DNA of 64,000 nt from Piezodorus guildinii (GCA_023052935.1 CM041295.1:108440711-108504710), one strand, 5' to 3'; counted from the stretch's first letter, positions 20,990 through 32,159 are shown. A program made the numbers and translations. The notes: generated from the sequence alone by a model not told the origin.

Positions 20990-21208
20990 GCTACTGCAGC
21001 CAATTGGATGATCCACTATAAACCATGCAATTTACACCCTTTTTACGATTTTTTTTTTTTAAACAGATCTAACTTTTTTTTTATCAAATTATCTGTTTTG
21101 ATATTAAATTAAATGGGCCTTAATATCCGATAGGTTTTTGTCAATATTGACATAGTCCAAAAAACTTAAACGCTGAATTTCCAACATTTTTCCTCCTAAG
21201 TACCATTT
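20990..21208 (+). mobile_element. Rep-A fragment, interrupted by Jockey-A2
   Basis: Rep-A middle module ('accatgcaatttacaccc', 'tttttacgattttt', 'aaatgggccttaatatc', 'tcctcctaagtacc'). It stops exactly where the Jockey-A2 copy at 21209-22043 begins. Confidence 0.65.
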
Positions 21209-22043
21209 TTTTTTTATTTATATGTTATTGAATTTTACAACTGTATATTACATAAATACAATAAGTAATGAATTATAATAAAAGGCGTATAAGGCTTGTG
21301 AAGAAACTACCCAGCGGTAGTACTTCGATGTTTATTTAAGTAAGTAGATCCCGAGGCCATCTTCTTTTCAATCGCCTCGGAGGGTTGTCAGGAATATGCG
21401 AGGTTGATAGGTTGCGGACAAGAGGGTTTATATGAGTTGGGAGTTTGGAATTAAAAGTAGTATATCTGGTACGAGAAAGGTCTGCCACAAATGGGATAGT
21501 AAGGTCGTTATGGATGATTTTATTTGTGACGAAATAAGGAACATTTAGGATTTTGGATTGGATGCGGGAGGAATTAGATGGCTTAGTAGAGCCCCAAAGC
21601 TCGATTCCATATGTCCAGATGGGTCTGATGACAGTGATATAAATGAGCTTTTTGTAGTGAATTGGAAGTTTTGAACGTTTGTCTAGTAAGTGTTGTAGTA
21701 ATCGGTATTCCTGTAGTTTCCTGTCGTTTTAGTCCCGTGTGAGGGTTCCATGTAAGACGTTTGTCCAGATGGAGTCCTAGGTATCGGATTTGTTCAACAG
21801 GTATGGGTGGCGTATTATTAAAGGATACGGTAGGGCAGGAGGTCATCGGTTTTCGACGAAGGGTAAAGGTAATTTGGTGGGATTTTTTAGGATTTATTTT
21901 AATCCTCCAGTTCTGACGCCATTCCTCAATGGCTGTGATGTGGGACTGAAGGATTTGGGATGCAGCGGTTGGATCGTTATGGACGGATAACACACAAGTG
22001 TCATCCGCGTAAGTTGTGTGAACAGTGCTAGGATGGAGTGGGA
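21209..22043 (-). mobile_element. Jockey-A2 LINE, 5'-truncated, 11-bp TSD, nested in Rep-A
   Basis: Flanked by aagtaccattt (21198-21208 and 22044-22054). The T run at 21204 onward is the A-tail of the minus-strand copy. The reverse frame reads TTYADDTCVLS (the YADD polymerase motif at about 22011-22000), WRQNWRIKINPKKSHQITFT, RRKP, VEQIRYLGLHLDKRLTWNPH, then shifts frame; downstream WNRALGLY is out of frame with the rest. A related frame resumes to the 3' end near 21340. About 830 bp of a ~4-5 kb element. Confidence 0.85.
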
Positions 22044-22054
22044 AAGTACCATTT

Positions 22055-22479
22055 AAATAAGAAATAAATAATCATTTATTATCTTCGATTGTCAGTACGA
22101 AAATGTGATGATATAAAATACGAAACATTTTGATCCATTAAAACCAATAATAATATGGTCCGCGTAACAAATGACTTTCATTTGTTTCATTGACTAAAAT
22201 CAATTTAAGGGGGTATATATATATATATATATAGATATATTTTTTTTTTTTTTTTTTTTTTGTTATAAAGTTAGAGTAAAAAAAAAAGTTTAAAGAATGA
22301 CATTGCAAAACAATAGAAATTATTATCTACAAAAATCAATCAGATAAAAGGAGGGTGTTTAATTACTAGCTTTCCAACGGCATGACATCAAAATTACTAT
22401 TCACATATTAAAAAAAAAAAAAAAAATGTTTGCTTTGTCTTTTCTCCCTCAATTGGTTATTTCATTAGATATATTTATC
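22055..22479. repeat. AT-rich interval with (TA)n and poly-T
   Basis: TA run about 22214-22240, T run about 22240-22261 and a poly-A near 22410. No gene. Confidence 0.8.
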
Positions 22480-23310
22480 AGTCGTAAAATCGTTATTTTT
22501 TCGGAAAATTTAAAATATCAGCATTTAAGGCCTGTCAGACTATTTCAATAAGAACGAAAACTACATATTATAAAAACTTATTAATTTTTAAACCAATAAA
22601 AGAGTTGAACCAAAATCGTTATGGTAGTTTTTGACAAAATTGTAAAAATATATAGTATAAAGTGACCATTCTGGTTCGCCGATTTTGTAGAAAACATATG
22701 CTGTAACATACGCTTATAAGATATGAAATTTCAGTAATATATAACTTCTTTGAGCTAGACTTACTACCTTGATTTTTAGGGTGAACTTGGTAATTATGAC
22801 TCAGTGAACCCAATTGAGACATAGATTTCCAAAAGGTACTAAAGGACATTTTTTACGAAATTTATATTTTTTCATATTTATATTCTCCTCATTTAGTTTT
22901 ATCTAAATCTTAAATTTGATTGTATCTAATGAACAATCATGTCCTTTAATAACGTGATTTAGAAATGCTATTAATTTCTGAAGATACTAATTACACATTT
23001 AGTTTCATTCCAAATCATACTAAAACATTTCATTTCATAACTTTAATATGGTTTTATTAATATAGTAAAGAAATAATTTTAGATTTAAATGGGAAAAGAA
23101 TCAAATTAGCTGTTTAATAATGTAATAATGAGAGATCTTCGCGCTTCCTGTGGAATTCCCCGGAATGGATATAGTACCTTTTGGAAATCAACGTCTCAAT
23201 TGTTAATTGTATTCCCAGAGAAAAACCGAATTAGAAAGTTTCCACGATCCTAATACTTTCCCTTACAATTTATTTCCTATATAGGTGAGTGAAATAGAAA
23301 AAAGGAGGCC
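22480..23310 (-). mobile_element. Rep-A repeat, split by MITE-1
   Basis: Reverse-strand Rep-A. The left part (22480-22810) has 'catttaaggcctgtcagac' and 'taaagtgaccattctgg'. The right part (23203-23310) resumes with 'cgatcctaatactttccc' and ends in 'taggtgagtgaaa', the inverted 5' TIR. The break falls at the 'cccctgagtcc' core, and the MITE sits exactly in the gap. Confidence 0.75.
22811..23202 (+). mobile_element. MITE-1, full-length 392 bp, nested in Rep-A
   Basis: Both ends carry the same ~31-bp terminal inverted repeat starting CAATTGAGACGTTGATTTCC (the left end has two changes). No coding potential; AT-rich inside. The same 393-bp layout occurs twice at 47028-47807, and one-ended remnants occur near 33.1 and 58.4 kb. 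TSD not resolved. Superfamily unknown. Confidence 0.82.
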
Positions 23311-24151
23311 GGTACAAATATTTAAAAAAAACTTTTATGTATTTTATCTTCATATAGACTTTTGTCCATTTTCACTGCAAATAAACTCTAAATTCATCCC
23401 TCTCAACCTGATATTTTAAAATATTCTTAACGTTTCCGAGAATGTGAACTAAAAAGCTTACACATCCTGTAGAGCCCCCTTTTTGGTGGTAAATGCAAAC
23501 TCATATTCCACAAATTGGATGGAAGCTGAGTTGGACAGTTTTTTTTTTTTTTCCTTTTTCTCTCCGTATGTTTCTGAGTAAACGACTTACGCGTTTTCCT
23601 AATAAAGTTTTCATTTTTAAGAAATTAAATATTAAGAGATGTTTTCGAAAAAAAAAAGAAGTAATTTAAGAGTTTTAAGAAACTTTTAAGCTTGATTTCC
23701 TCTCATTAGCTTTGCTCTTTGAGAATTAATTAAACGAAATATGTTCTTTAAGGTAAAAACAACTCTGAGAAACAGTTAATAAGTACCTTAGATATGCTTA
23801 TATACAGTTGGCTAATTAAGGGAAATTATTAATTGTTCATATATATATTAGTTAAAATATAAAGAAAATTAATGAATATTTATCATAAAGTTAGTTAATT
23901 TAAAATTACAAGTTAATACAAAAAAATCGTTATAACTTATTAGTTTTCGTAATTCTAGTATTCATTATATATAATATAATTGCATATTTATTCCTTAATA
24001 TAATACACACTCTATCATTTTGTTTAAAATGTTAATTATTTATATTGATCGCTAACTGTTAAATATTAAATATGAGAACAATAATACATCTAATAACCTC
24101 CAAGCTATATTTTTAGGTTTTGGAATTATTAAATGCAAATTTTCTATGCTA

Positions 24152-24153
<2 letters not shown>
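23311..24153. other. AT-rich interval
   Basis: No supported feature over about 840 bp. Confidence 0.5.
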
Positions 24154-24189
<36 letters not shown>

Positions 24190-24230
24190 TTTACATGTCC
24201 TAAACCCAAGCCAGGATGGATATATACACA

Positions 24231-24282
<52 letters not shown>
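24154..24282. repeat. Poly-A and (TA)n tracts
   Basis: 33 A at 24154-24186 and about 23 TA units at 24235-24282. Two overlapping short frames here are microsatellite artefacts. Confidence 0.92.
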
Positions 24283-24285
<3 letters not shown>

Positions 24286-24904
24286 TGTTTTTTTTTAATG
24301 TACAACGAAAAGTAATGGAATACACGACTTCACAAACATGCAAATCGTTTGATAAATCGCTCAAAATCAAGCTTTCCCTCAAAAGAATAAGTCATTGAAA
24401 TTTAATACCACATTTACTCGCAATTCAGTAGATTGAGCTTTTTTTGTTTGTAAATAATTTTGTCATTAAACATACTTCAATCAACATCAAATTTGGCCAA
24501 TGATAACGAATCACTTACTTACAACTACGTTACTTGTATTGCATTAGTGTAGTAAATGATTATAACATTTGTTAAATGATTAAAACGTATGTTTTAAACT
24601 GTTATTTCTATATTTCCTGTTTTTTATTTTGTTTATAATGAAACTCTAATTAAGAGGGATGAACTTAAAGAAATATTCATAAATACTAAAAAGCAATGAG
24701 CGTTTTAGATTTAAAGAGAAGAGGGTGAATGCGAGGCCAAGTACAGGAGAACCTCAAAGAAAATACCTCAGGGATTTCTCTAGGAATTTCTTCCGTGGAA
24801 TTTCATTATTAGCGGCATTCTTCATTGATAACTTATGCTAAATGCATTTATTTATTACAATAAATTAAAAAATAACTTGTCGTTCCAGCAAAAGTCAATT
24901 TCGA
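24283..24904. other. AT-rich interval
   Basis: No supported feature. Confidence 0.5.
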
Positions 24905-25330
24905 AAGAATTGTATATGAAATATATAGTAAGGGAAAGTATTGCGATCGTGAAAATTTTCGAATCCCAGTTTTCAACGGAAATACACGTTTTAGGGTCCC
25001 TTGAGTCCAAATAACCAAGTCCCGAAAAATGGTGTGTGTGTGGTAATTCCAGCGCGTAAACGAAAAGACCTATGAAACTGAAATTTCATATTTAAGACAA
25101 ATATACGCCCGAGACGTTACGATTTTCTCAAAAACGGCGCATACGATTTTAATTATTGATGTAAAATTCGATGGGCTTTAATATCATTTAAGTTTCATTC
25201 TGATGGAAATAGTCTGACGGGTCTTAAAATGCCGATATTTAATTTAAATATTAATATAATTAATAATTAAAAATTTTTTTTTCTCTAATGTACCTTTAAT
25301 TTTAATAGAACCAAAACCATACATTCAGAA
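24905..25330 (+). mobile_element. Rep-A repeat, 5' half
   Basis: 'tgaaatatatagtaagggaa', 'agtattgcgatcgtg', 'ttttcaacggaaatacacg' and 'gagtccaaataaccaagtc' are almost identical to the 61.4-kb copy. A deletion joins 'cgagacgttacg' directly to 'attttctcaaaaacggc'. Ends near 'ctctaatgtacctttaattt'. Confidence 0.8.
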
Positions 25331-26252
25331 CTAAGAGTACATAAAGATGAATTACATAAACAAGCCAAGTAAACAATTTTTTTTCCAAAGGTTCAATTAA
25401 CAACAATTTTTTTTATAAGAAATATTGGAAACCATACCAAAAATTGTACAAAGCGATATGTACACAAACGAGCTAAACATATATTACCATAAGATGCATT
25501 TGTTTTATCTTTATTTTTTTGTAAATAGAGGAAATTTTTATATTTATCTTTTCTTTCATTTGTTAATGTGTCTATTTCCCATTTTTAAGTTATTATGTGA
25601 TTATTTAAGAAAATGGTCTACTTCGGTACAGTGTCATGTATTTTTACTTTATTTAATTATATATTGCAAAAAAATTTTATATTAAAAAAATGAAATAATA
25701 AAAACTTAAGGTGTAGTATCTGATCTCATAATATGACAAGATATTAATGAGACACTTTGTATAGAGAGGTATTGAAAAGATCTAAAATCAGCGTTATTTT
25801 TTGGGAACCCATAGTGCTGTATAACACACTGTTACAATATGTTATGACTTATTCATACGCAGCTCAATTCAAATTTAAACCCATTCGAGACGGCGATTTT
25901 ATTCGAACACGGTCCCCAGGAGCTAATTTTTTTTCTTTGTTAGGAAAGCTTCAGATAGTTTTTAGATTTTTTAGTACACAGTAAAACCAATGCCAAATTT
26001 TGTTTTCCTGTACTTTACACTAATTTATTACGACTAGTATACTCAGAATGACTGATAATTGCACATTACTGTTATTGTACACACGGTGTGCAATCGGTCT
26101 CGAATGGGCTAAGCCACATCTTAATTCAGCTACTCAATTCATAGTAATTATTTTTGAGTGACTTAAGAGACAGTACAATTCCAAGAGAGAAGTGACGTCT
26201 TATAAATGGATTGTTTAATTCCAATCCACCCCAACTGTAGGTCTCATTCTAA
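25331..26252. other. AT-rich interval
   Basis: Two frames (86 and 75 codons) with no recognisable motif and AT-driven composition. I see no gene. Confidence 0.45.
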
Positions 26253-26325
26253 CCCCCCCCCTCTCCCTACTCCTCCCCCTCCTCCTTCACCTCCCCCCTC
26301 CTTCTGCTTCTGTTTTTCTTTCAGT
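26253..26325. repeat. Polypyrimidine (C/T) tract
   Basis: About 70 bp nearly all C/T on the + strand, starting with nine C. Unusual in so AT-rich a region. Confidence 0.85.
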
Positions 26326-27024
26326 TTTGAATCAACAGTAGGGAAATTAAGTTAGAAATGAATTTAAAAGGGACATTATTCCCCTTTCTAGAAGCACAAA
26401 CACGGCATTGCAAAACAAAACAAAAAAAAAAAAACTTTCTTTTTTTAACTTTTCTATTGTTTTATTCATTTTCTCTCATTTGAATGAAAAAAATATTTAT
26501 TGCATTATTATATTCCAGGAATCGTCACAAAAGTTACTCCATTGCATTTGAATTCCCTTAAATAATAAACTGATTTATTTATTTAATTTTTTGCAGTAAT
26601 ACTTTGTATTACTTGTATGAAATATTACTTTGTCTTATCTGTTAAAGTATTCTTAAAAAAAAAGAAAGAAAAATAAGTTTAAAAAAATACAATTCAGGCA
26701 GTCATAGGGACTGCCGATAGAAGTGTAATTTTTTTTTTTTTTTATTCTCGATTTGCGCTGGAAAGAATAGTACGCTCGTTAAAGTAGATTATGTTGAGAG
26801 TGAATGTTTTTTTATTACTGTTTCATTAATTTGTAATATATCATAAATTTGAAGAGATATATCATCTTGAAGTGTCATCGTAATCTGAAAGTCACTGTAG
26901 ACAGTATGAGTTGGTGGTACATATAACACATTTCTTCCATTTGTATCAAGAAAATTCAGACGTTTAGAAATAAGCTTTATAACATCATGATTATAACTAT
27001 CATGATTATAATGATTATAATTAT
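26326..27024. other. AT-rich interval with 'atgattata' repeats at its end
   Basis: Nothing recognised until an irregular run of atcatgatt/atgattata units at 26985-27035, which may be an expanded part of the LINE that follows. Confidence 0.45.
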
Positions 27025-28060
27025 GATATATAACATCATGATTGAACAAGGAATACCTAGAAAGTTAGTAAACCTAGTAGAGATGTGTTTGTCGGAAACA
27101 TTCCATAAAGTTAGAATCGGTCATAATTACTCTGAGAGATTTGAGGTGCGATCGGGTTTGAAACAGGGTGACTCCCTTTCACCCGTGTTATTTAATATAG
27201 CTTTATAATATGTCATAGAAAAGGTGATGTGTACCGAGAAAGGCTTAAATGTGGGTGACAAGATTCTGGTTTTGGGGTATGCCGATGATTTAGTACTGCT
27301 AGGTGAAGACACGGAAACCATACAGCTAAATACAAGTGTGTTAATAAAAACCGATAAAGAATTAAATACTCGAATTAAATACCAATAAGACGAAATATAT
27401 GATTAGTAACAGAAACGGTGTCGATCTTGGTGATATTGATGTATCAGGGCATACTTTTGAACACTTAGAGAAATTCAAGTATTTAGGTTCAATGATAACA
27501 AGAAAAAATGAAATCCAGGAAGAAATAAAGTCCCGGTTAAAGGCTGGAAATGCATGTTATTATTCAGTTGCTAAGTTACTTAGCTCTAGGCTTCTATCTA
27601 AAAACTTAAAGGTTAGAATTTATAAAACTATGATTCTTCCGACGGTTCTTTACGGATGTGAAACGTGGCCGCTTACTTTAAAGGATGAACAGCGGCTTAA
27701 GGTTTTCGAAAATAAAGTACTGCGTAAAATATTTGGTCCGAAGAGAGATGAGGTCACTGGGGAGTTTAGAAGATTGCACAACGCGGAGTTGCGGAACTTG
27801 TATCCTGTGAATATAATTGAATTGATAGCATCGCGGAGACTTAAATGGGCGAGTAAAGTTGGTGGGCTCGATGAGGAACGGATTCCGAGAAAGTTGGTAT
27901 TCGCTGACCCGATTGGTAGGCGTCCGAAAGGCAGGCCGAAGGGTCGATGGGAGGATTGCGTTAAGGCTGATCTCGGGGGGCTTGGGTTTGAACGGTGAAC
28001 ATGGGACGAGTCTGTGTAGGCGGAATTTGGTGGTATCGGCATCGTACCTTTAATTATTTT
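27025..28060 (+). mobile_element. RTE-like LINE (RTE-1), 5'-truncated, RT core to C-terminus
   Basis: Translates as IEQGIPRKLVNLVEMCLSET, SGLKQGDSLSPVLFNIAL, a stop (27206-27208), then LGYADDLVLLGEDTETI with the YADD catalytic motif at 27278-27289, a frameshift, and an open 199-codon frame (27399-27998) with FKYLGSMITRKNEIQEEI, YKTMILPTVLYGCETWPLT, FENKVLRKIFGPKRDEVTGE, SRRLKWASKV and RPKGRPKGRWEDCVKADLGG. This is the usual RT-to-C-terminal order of RTE-like arthropod LINEs; the exact clade is uncertain. The 3' end is ATT-rich. Same family as 60112-60824. Endonuclease domain absent; one stop and one shift, so non-functional. Confidence 0.88.
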
Positions 28061-28628
28061 TATTATTAATGAAATATACATTGTGCAACTAAAATGTATA
28101 TTATTAAAATGAATTTAATTTTTAAATGTCACATTTCTATGCTTATTTAATCAAGATATTCTTTCCGATTTCGCTTTTACCACAATTTAAATATTGACGG
28201 TAAGATCGTCATGATTTTGCTTCGTATGTTGAAATGTTTTCATGCTAAGTAATGTTTTAATAATATTTACAAATATCGATATTTTAAAGTCAAGAGAATA
28301 AGTTATGCATTATAATAACTTAATATACAGTAAGAGGTAAGTTCTAAGACGTAGTTTATTTACCATGTCTTAACTCTGTCCATTGGCAACTGATTTTAAT
28401 TTAATTAAATACCGAAATAAAGTACTATAAATATCGATATTTTTGAGCCGATATTACACCGCTTTCGATAACGTTCACGGAAATTGATATCGTTATCCTA
28501 TCTCTAATGATCACGTATACACAAAGCACAAGCGCCAGTCTGAGCATGTTAGTGACGTTACCATGGTCACGAAATCAAAGCTTTTACTCCTGCCAAAAAT
28601 CGCATAACGCACCCAAAGAAGTTTTCAC
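28061..28628. other. AT-rich interval
   Basis: No gene. A 'gatcacgtatacacaa' string near 28508 recurs near 51593, too short to define a repeat. Confidence 0.4.
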
Positions 28629-28905
28629 TTAAAAAAAAAAAAAAAACAAACAAACTATACTTCAACAACTCATGAAGAGTCTTGTATTCACTGTTTAGGG
28701 ATTAGTAATTTTTCTAGGCCTTACGTACAAGCAAGGAGATGAATCGGCCAAGGTCACTCCTTAGGTGAAAGAATGTTGTGGGTACCCACTTTATAGAGGC
28801 CGGGAAAGTCCCAGGAGGGTCGCACATCACATAAATAACTGCCCCACCACAGCCGGGTCGAGTGGTCGAGTGCCCTTTACACTAGTCCACGCCACTGCTT
28901 GAAAT
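28629..28905 (-). mobile_element. SINE-2 copy, damaged head
   Basis: Reverse strand: 'aactcatgaagag', 'gaatcggccaaggtc', 'gggtacccactttatagagg' and 'cccaccacagccggg' match SINE-2 at 9.1 and 48.8 kb. The B box is deleted (ggtcgagtgg instead of ggattcgaaccc). An A run borders the left end, as in the other copies. Confidence 0.78.
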
Positions 28906-28914
28906 TAATGCTTA

Positions 28915-29380
28915 AAAATCCAAATTTTCAATCAAAACTAGCGTTTTAAGGACTCCTCACTAAAGAAAACAAGTCTTGCATAATGGTCTCAGTAAAAAAT
29001 TATAAATCGTGCTAAAATATATAAATCCCATAAATATTTTTTTTTAATGTTTACATAAATAGGGTGTTACAGCAATCCTCCCACCAAAACATGGACCGAA
29101 CTGAAGAACCTGGCATCCCATATTTCATCCTGCATTTTTATAATTTGATTGAAAACGGCTTTAGCGATTTTGGTCAAACCTTTAATATGTTGAATGGACT
29201 TTACTATAAAGTAGTTCTTATCCTCATTCGGTTTGACGCCGATTTTCCGAAAATTCTTTCTCCATAGTATTATTAATGTTGTAATTTTAAAAAAATTAAC
29301 ATATATCAATCATAAGTATTATAGTAATAATAATTATTAAATATAAAGTATGAAAAAACTCTAAGATCAACTAAAGGAGA
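28915..29380 (+). mobile_element. Rep-A repeat, diverged
   Basis: 'ttttcaatcaaaactagcg', 'gtgttacagcaatcc', 'gcatttttataatttgattg' and 'ttgaatggactttactat' follow the Rep-A order. Frames on either strand here are shadows of the repeat. Confidence 0.6.
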
Positions 29381-29643
29381 TATAAATTCAACTACAGTAA
29401 TATTTATTTATGTAGTAGAAAAATATCCTAAAGCAAAAAAAGTAATATTTACGTGTGATATTCCGGAGGAAAGCTTAAAGTTATTTTTAAAAAAAACGTT
29501 ATGTAACATGCAATGCTGAAGAAGGTAATGGAGAGAAACGAAAAAAGAATAAACCTAAGTAATTATTGTTAATTATAGTTTCTAAAGTTACATTGTGAAT
29601 AGAAGTGAAGCATATTAACTAAATAGTTTTCAGATAATTTAAT
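29381..29643. other. AT-rich interval
   Basis: No feature; ends in the left copy of a 12-bp TSD (29644-29655). Confidence 0.45.
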
Positions 29644-29648
29644 ATTTA

Positions 29649-29655
<7 letters not shown>

Positions 29656-29679
<24 letters not shown>

Positions 29680-31034
29680 AGAAACAATTCTTTATTGAAC
29701 AATATTACAATCTGTCCAATTTAGGACATTTTTAATAGGGATAAAGTACAACATTCATACTGCATTCACACGATATATACAAAACAATAAATTTATATAA
29801 TAATAATACAATATAAATGAATACAAAACAAAATCAATAAAAATATATACAAAAGTCACTCATACCTATATACAATTCACAAGCATACAGCACGTGAGTG
29901 GAGAATCTAGCCAATGCTACAACTCCAATATAAATTTTACAAGAGGTCTCGAGGCCACTGCCGTTTCAACCTTCTAGGAGGATTGTAAGGATGTGTGGAG
30001 CTGGATAAGGATTGAGCTAGGGGATTAGGGTGATGGATAAGGTTCTGATGGAATTTAGAGAATTTTAATGGTATAAGGTCTAAAATAAATGGAATATTTA
30101 GGTCGCGGTGTAAGGTATGGTTGGATACATAATAAGGAGCATTAACTATTGTTCGGAGGACTTTTGATTGGAAGGATTGAATGCGTTTGATGTTAGAAAA
30201 TTTAGCTGTCCCCCACAGTTCAAGTCCGTAGGTCCAGATAGGTTTCAGTACTGTCTTGTATATTAGCAGTTTGTTCTCGATAGATAATTTAGAATTTCTG
30301 TTCAGTAGTCTGTATAATTGTCCAAATCGTCGATTAAGTTCTTGTCGTTTAAGTCTAGTATGCGGGTTCCATGTTAGTCTTTTGTCCAGAAGGAAGCCAA
30401 GATACCGGACTGTGTCGGAGAAAGGAAGCGGAACGGAGTTAAAGAGAACTGGAGGGCAGGATTGTCTTCGAAGGGTAAAGGTGACATGTCTGCATTTGGA
30501 TTGATTTACTTTGATTCTCCAGTTGTTACACCAGTCTTCAATTTGAGAAAGGTGTGTTTGGAGGCCTGTAGATGCAATTTCGGGATCTAAGTGAGAGGAT
30601 AGGATAGCTGTGTCATCAGCGTACGTTGCTAGGAAGGTATTAGGGCAAAGAGGAATATCAGCCGTGTATATATTGTAGAGGATAGGACCAAGGACACTAC
30701 CCTGAGGAACACCGGATTCGACTGGATAATAATTGGAATATTCTGCACCACAACGAACTCGGAAGGAGCGGTTTGATAGATAGGATCGGAGGACTAGGTA
30801 TAAGGATAGGGGTAAATGGTTTTTGAGCTTAAAGAGCAATCCCGGGTGCCACACCCGGTCAAATGCTTGCGTTATGTCCAGAAATGCACCCGAGCAGTAC
30901 TCCTTGTTCTCAAAGGCAGAGGAAATATGGTCAACGACTCGGAGCCCTTGCTGAACGGTTGAATGTTGGGAACGGAATCCAAACTGATGGGAAGGAATGG
31001 TGTGGGATTCTAATAACGGTAATATTCGTTTGAG
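29656..31034 (-). mobile_element. Jockey-A LINE, 5'-truncated, best-preserved copy, 12-bp TSD
   Basis: Flanked by atttaagaaatt at 29644-29655 and 31035-31046. The T run at 29656-29680 is its A-tail, and AATAAAG lies just inside it on the element strand. From about 31034 to 29937 one reverse frame is open without a stop (about 365 codons): HQFGFRSQHSTVQQGLRVVD, GAFLDITQAFDRVWHPGLL, SGVPQGSVLGPILYNIYTAD, TYADDTAILSS (YADD codons at 30623-30612), WCNNWRIKVNQSKCRHVTFT, YLGFLLDKRLTWNPHTRLKR, YGLELWGTAKF, APYYVSNHTLHRDLNIPFIL, ending in PPRRLKRQWPRDLL. Both catalytic aspartates are present. It lacks ORF1, the endonuclease and the start of the RT, so it cannot move alone. Confidence 0.93.
29937..31034 (-). 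pseudogene. Reverse transcriptase, Jockey clade, truncated at the N-terminus but frame open
   Basis: Open frame of the Jockey-A copy. RNA-dependent DNA polymerase acting in target-primed reverse transcription. Visible in order: AFDRVWH (motif A, first Asp), GVPQGSVLGP (motif B), YADDTA (motif C, catalytic Asp pair), YLGFLLDKRLTW (motif E region) and the C-terminal thumb (LIYKTVLKPIWTYGLELWG). There is no initiating Met before motif A because the copy is 5'-truncated, so it is not a translatable gene. The lack of stops suggests a fairly recent insertion. Confidence 0.85.
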
Positions 31035-31046
31035 ATTTAAGAAATT

Positions 31047-31049
<3 letters not shown>

Positions 31050-31088
<39 letters not shown>
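31050..31088. repeat. Poly-T tract
   Basis: About 37 T, separating the Jockey-A TSD from the tRNA-like element. Confidence 0.9.
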
Positions 31089-31089
<1 letters not shown>

Positions 31090-31092
31090 TTT

Positions 31093-31160
31093 AGCTAGCC
31101 TTATGGCTCAGTGGGTAGGGCATTTTAAAACTGATCTTCGAGTCATGGGTTCAAACCTAG
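31093..31160 (+). mobile_element. tRNA-like SINE head (SINE-4) or tRNA pseudogene
   Basis: 'tatggctcagtgggtag' (A box) and 'atgggttcaaaccta' (B box) at tRNA spacing. The 5' and 3' halves do not pair into a convincing acceptor stem, so a functional tRNA is unlikely. It may be the head of a separate SINE whose body I cannot identify. Confidence 0.5.
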
Positions 31161-31165
31161 TAGTA

Positions 31166-31300
31166 GTGGGATATTATTAAGAAATAGAAAATAAAGTTTA
31201 TTCTGGGACTGGGTCCCTTATGAATATAGTATATGTACAATTATAATATACAATGTGTCTGGCCAAAAGAACACAAGAATATGATTACATTGGTGAGAAG
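31166..31300 (-). mobile_element. CR1-B LINE 3' UTR fragment
   Basis: The reverse strand carries 'tgtgtctggccaaa'-type and 'aagtttattctgggactggg' segments matching the 3' UTR at 37.51-37.62 kb. No coding part. Confidence 0.65.
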
Positions 31301-31780
31301 AGTAAAAAGAATAAGGGAGAGTATTTAGTAAAAACAAAAAACATTAATAACCTTTGGTAGCTAAATGTGTTAAGAAAAATTAAAACTAAATTAATTTATT
31401 AGCTAATTTGAATTTTAGTAAAAAATAATTATTTTGTTTCACTTAAATCTTGAGTTTATTCTGTAAGTATTGGGTTGATCCTGTGATAAGAAAGAAGACC
31501 CCCAGGGCTTACCGGATGTTTATCTTGCGGAAAAAAAACCTGGCGGTTAAAGCTGATTTCGGCATAATCATTTTTTTCCTTTGCCCGGTTGCAATGGCCG
31601 TGGTTGACAACAAATTTAATAACCTGGAATAGTTAATAACGAGTTGACTGAAATTTCGTTGCACCGAACCTAGTTAATCCCTCCAATTCGTAATCACGAT
31701 TAGTTAATTAACCCTCGGACCTCGATTAAATATTTAACCCATGTTAAATTCAGCTTTTATATGCCTACTTTTACTTTAAG
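31301..31780. other. Interval without a recognised element
   Basis: A 60-codon frame at 31450-31632 with no known motif; otherwise AT-rich. Confidence 0.35.
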
Positions 31781-32031
31781 ACATCGGGTTTTTCAGTTTA
31801 AGCATATTTTTCTCAAAACATTTTCGTAATATTGAACGCAATAGGTCGAGGAAAAACGAATATATAATTTCTTCAGATGAAAATTCAACATCAGATAAAA
31901 ATATAGTAGAGCTGGTCAATAAAGTTTCTAGGAACTCACTTTGCAAAGTAAGGAAGGATCCCTTTGAAATTTACGTTGATATAAAATTGGAAGCAAGGTA
32001 TGGAAAAAGGGAATGGTTCTTTGATATTTGA
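31781..32031 (+). other. Unassigned open stretch, possibly coding relic
   Basis: About 84 codons open without an ATG start, of fairly non-repetitive composition: ends VRKDPFEIYVDIKLEARYGK then REWFFDI and a stop. The same frame runs on for about 45 codons past that stop. About 50 bp downstream, 'tttttttcaag' and '...gatggtaaat' bracket a short open piece (32085-32158) like an exon with AG/GT borders. I do not recognise the sequence; chance or an old element are equally possible. Confidence 0.25.
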
Positions 32032-32159
32032 TATGTGTTCTCTGAAGACATTTTCTCTATAAAGATATTTTTTTTTTTCAAGGGGAAATGGAAGAGGAAG
32101 CTTTTCAATGCATTTCTAAAGTTTTTAAAAACAGAACAGCATATAATGCCGATGGTAAA

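Noticed and set aside
27650..28081. 143-codon reverse frame, Pro/Ser-rich
   Set aside because: Antisense shadow of the RTE-1 C-terminal frame.
30256..30504. 82-codon + strand frame
   Set aside because: Antisense shadow of the Jockey-A reverse transcriptase.
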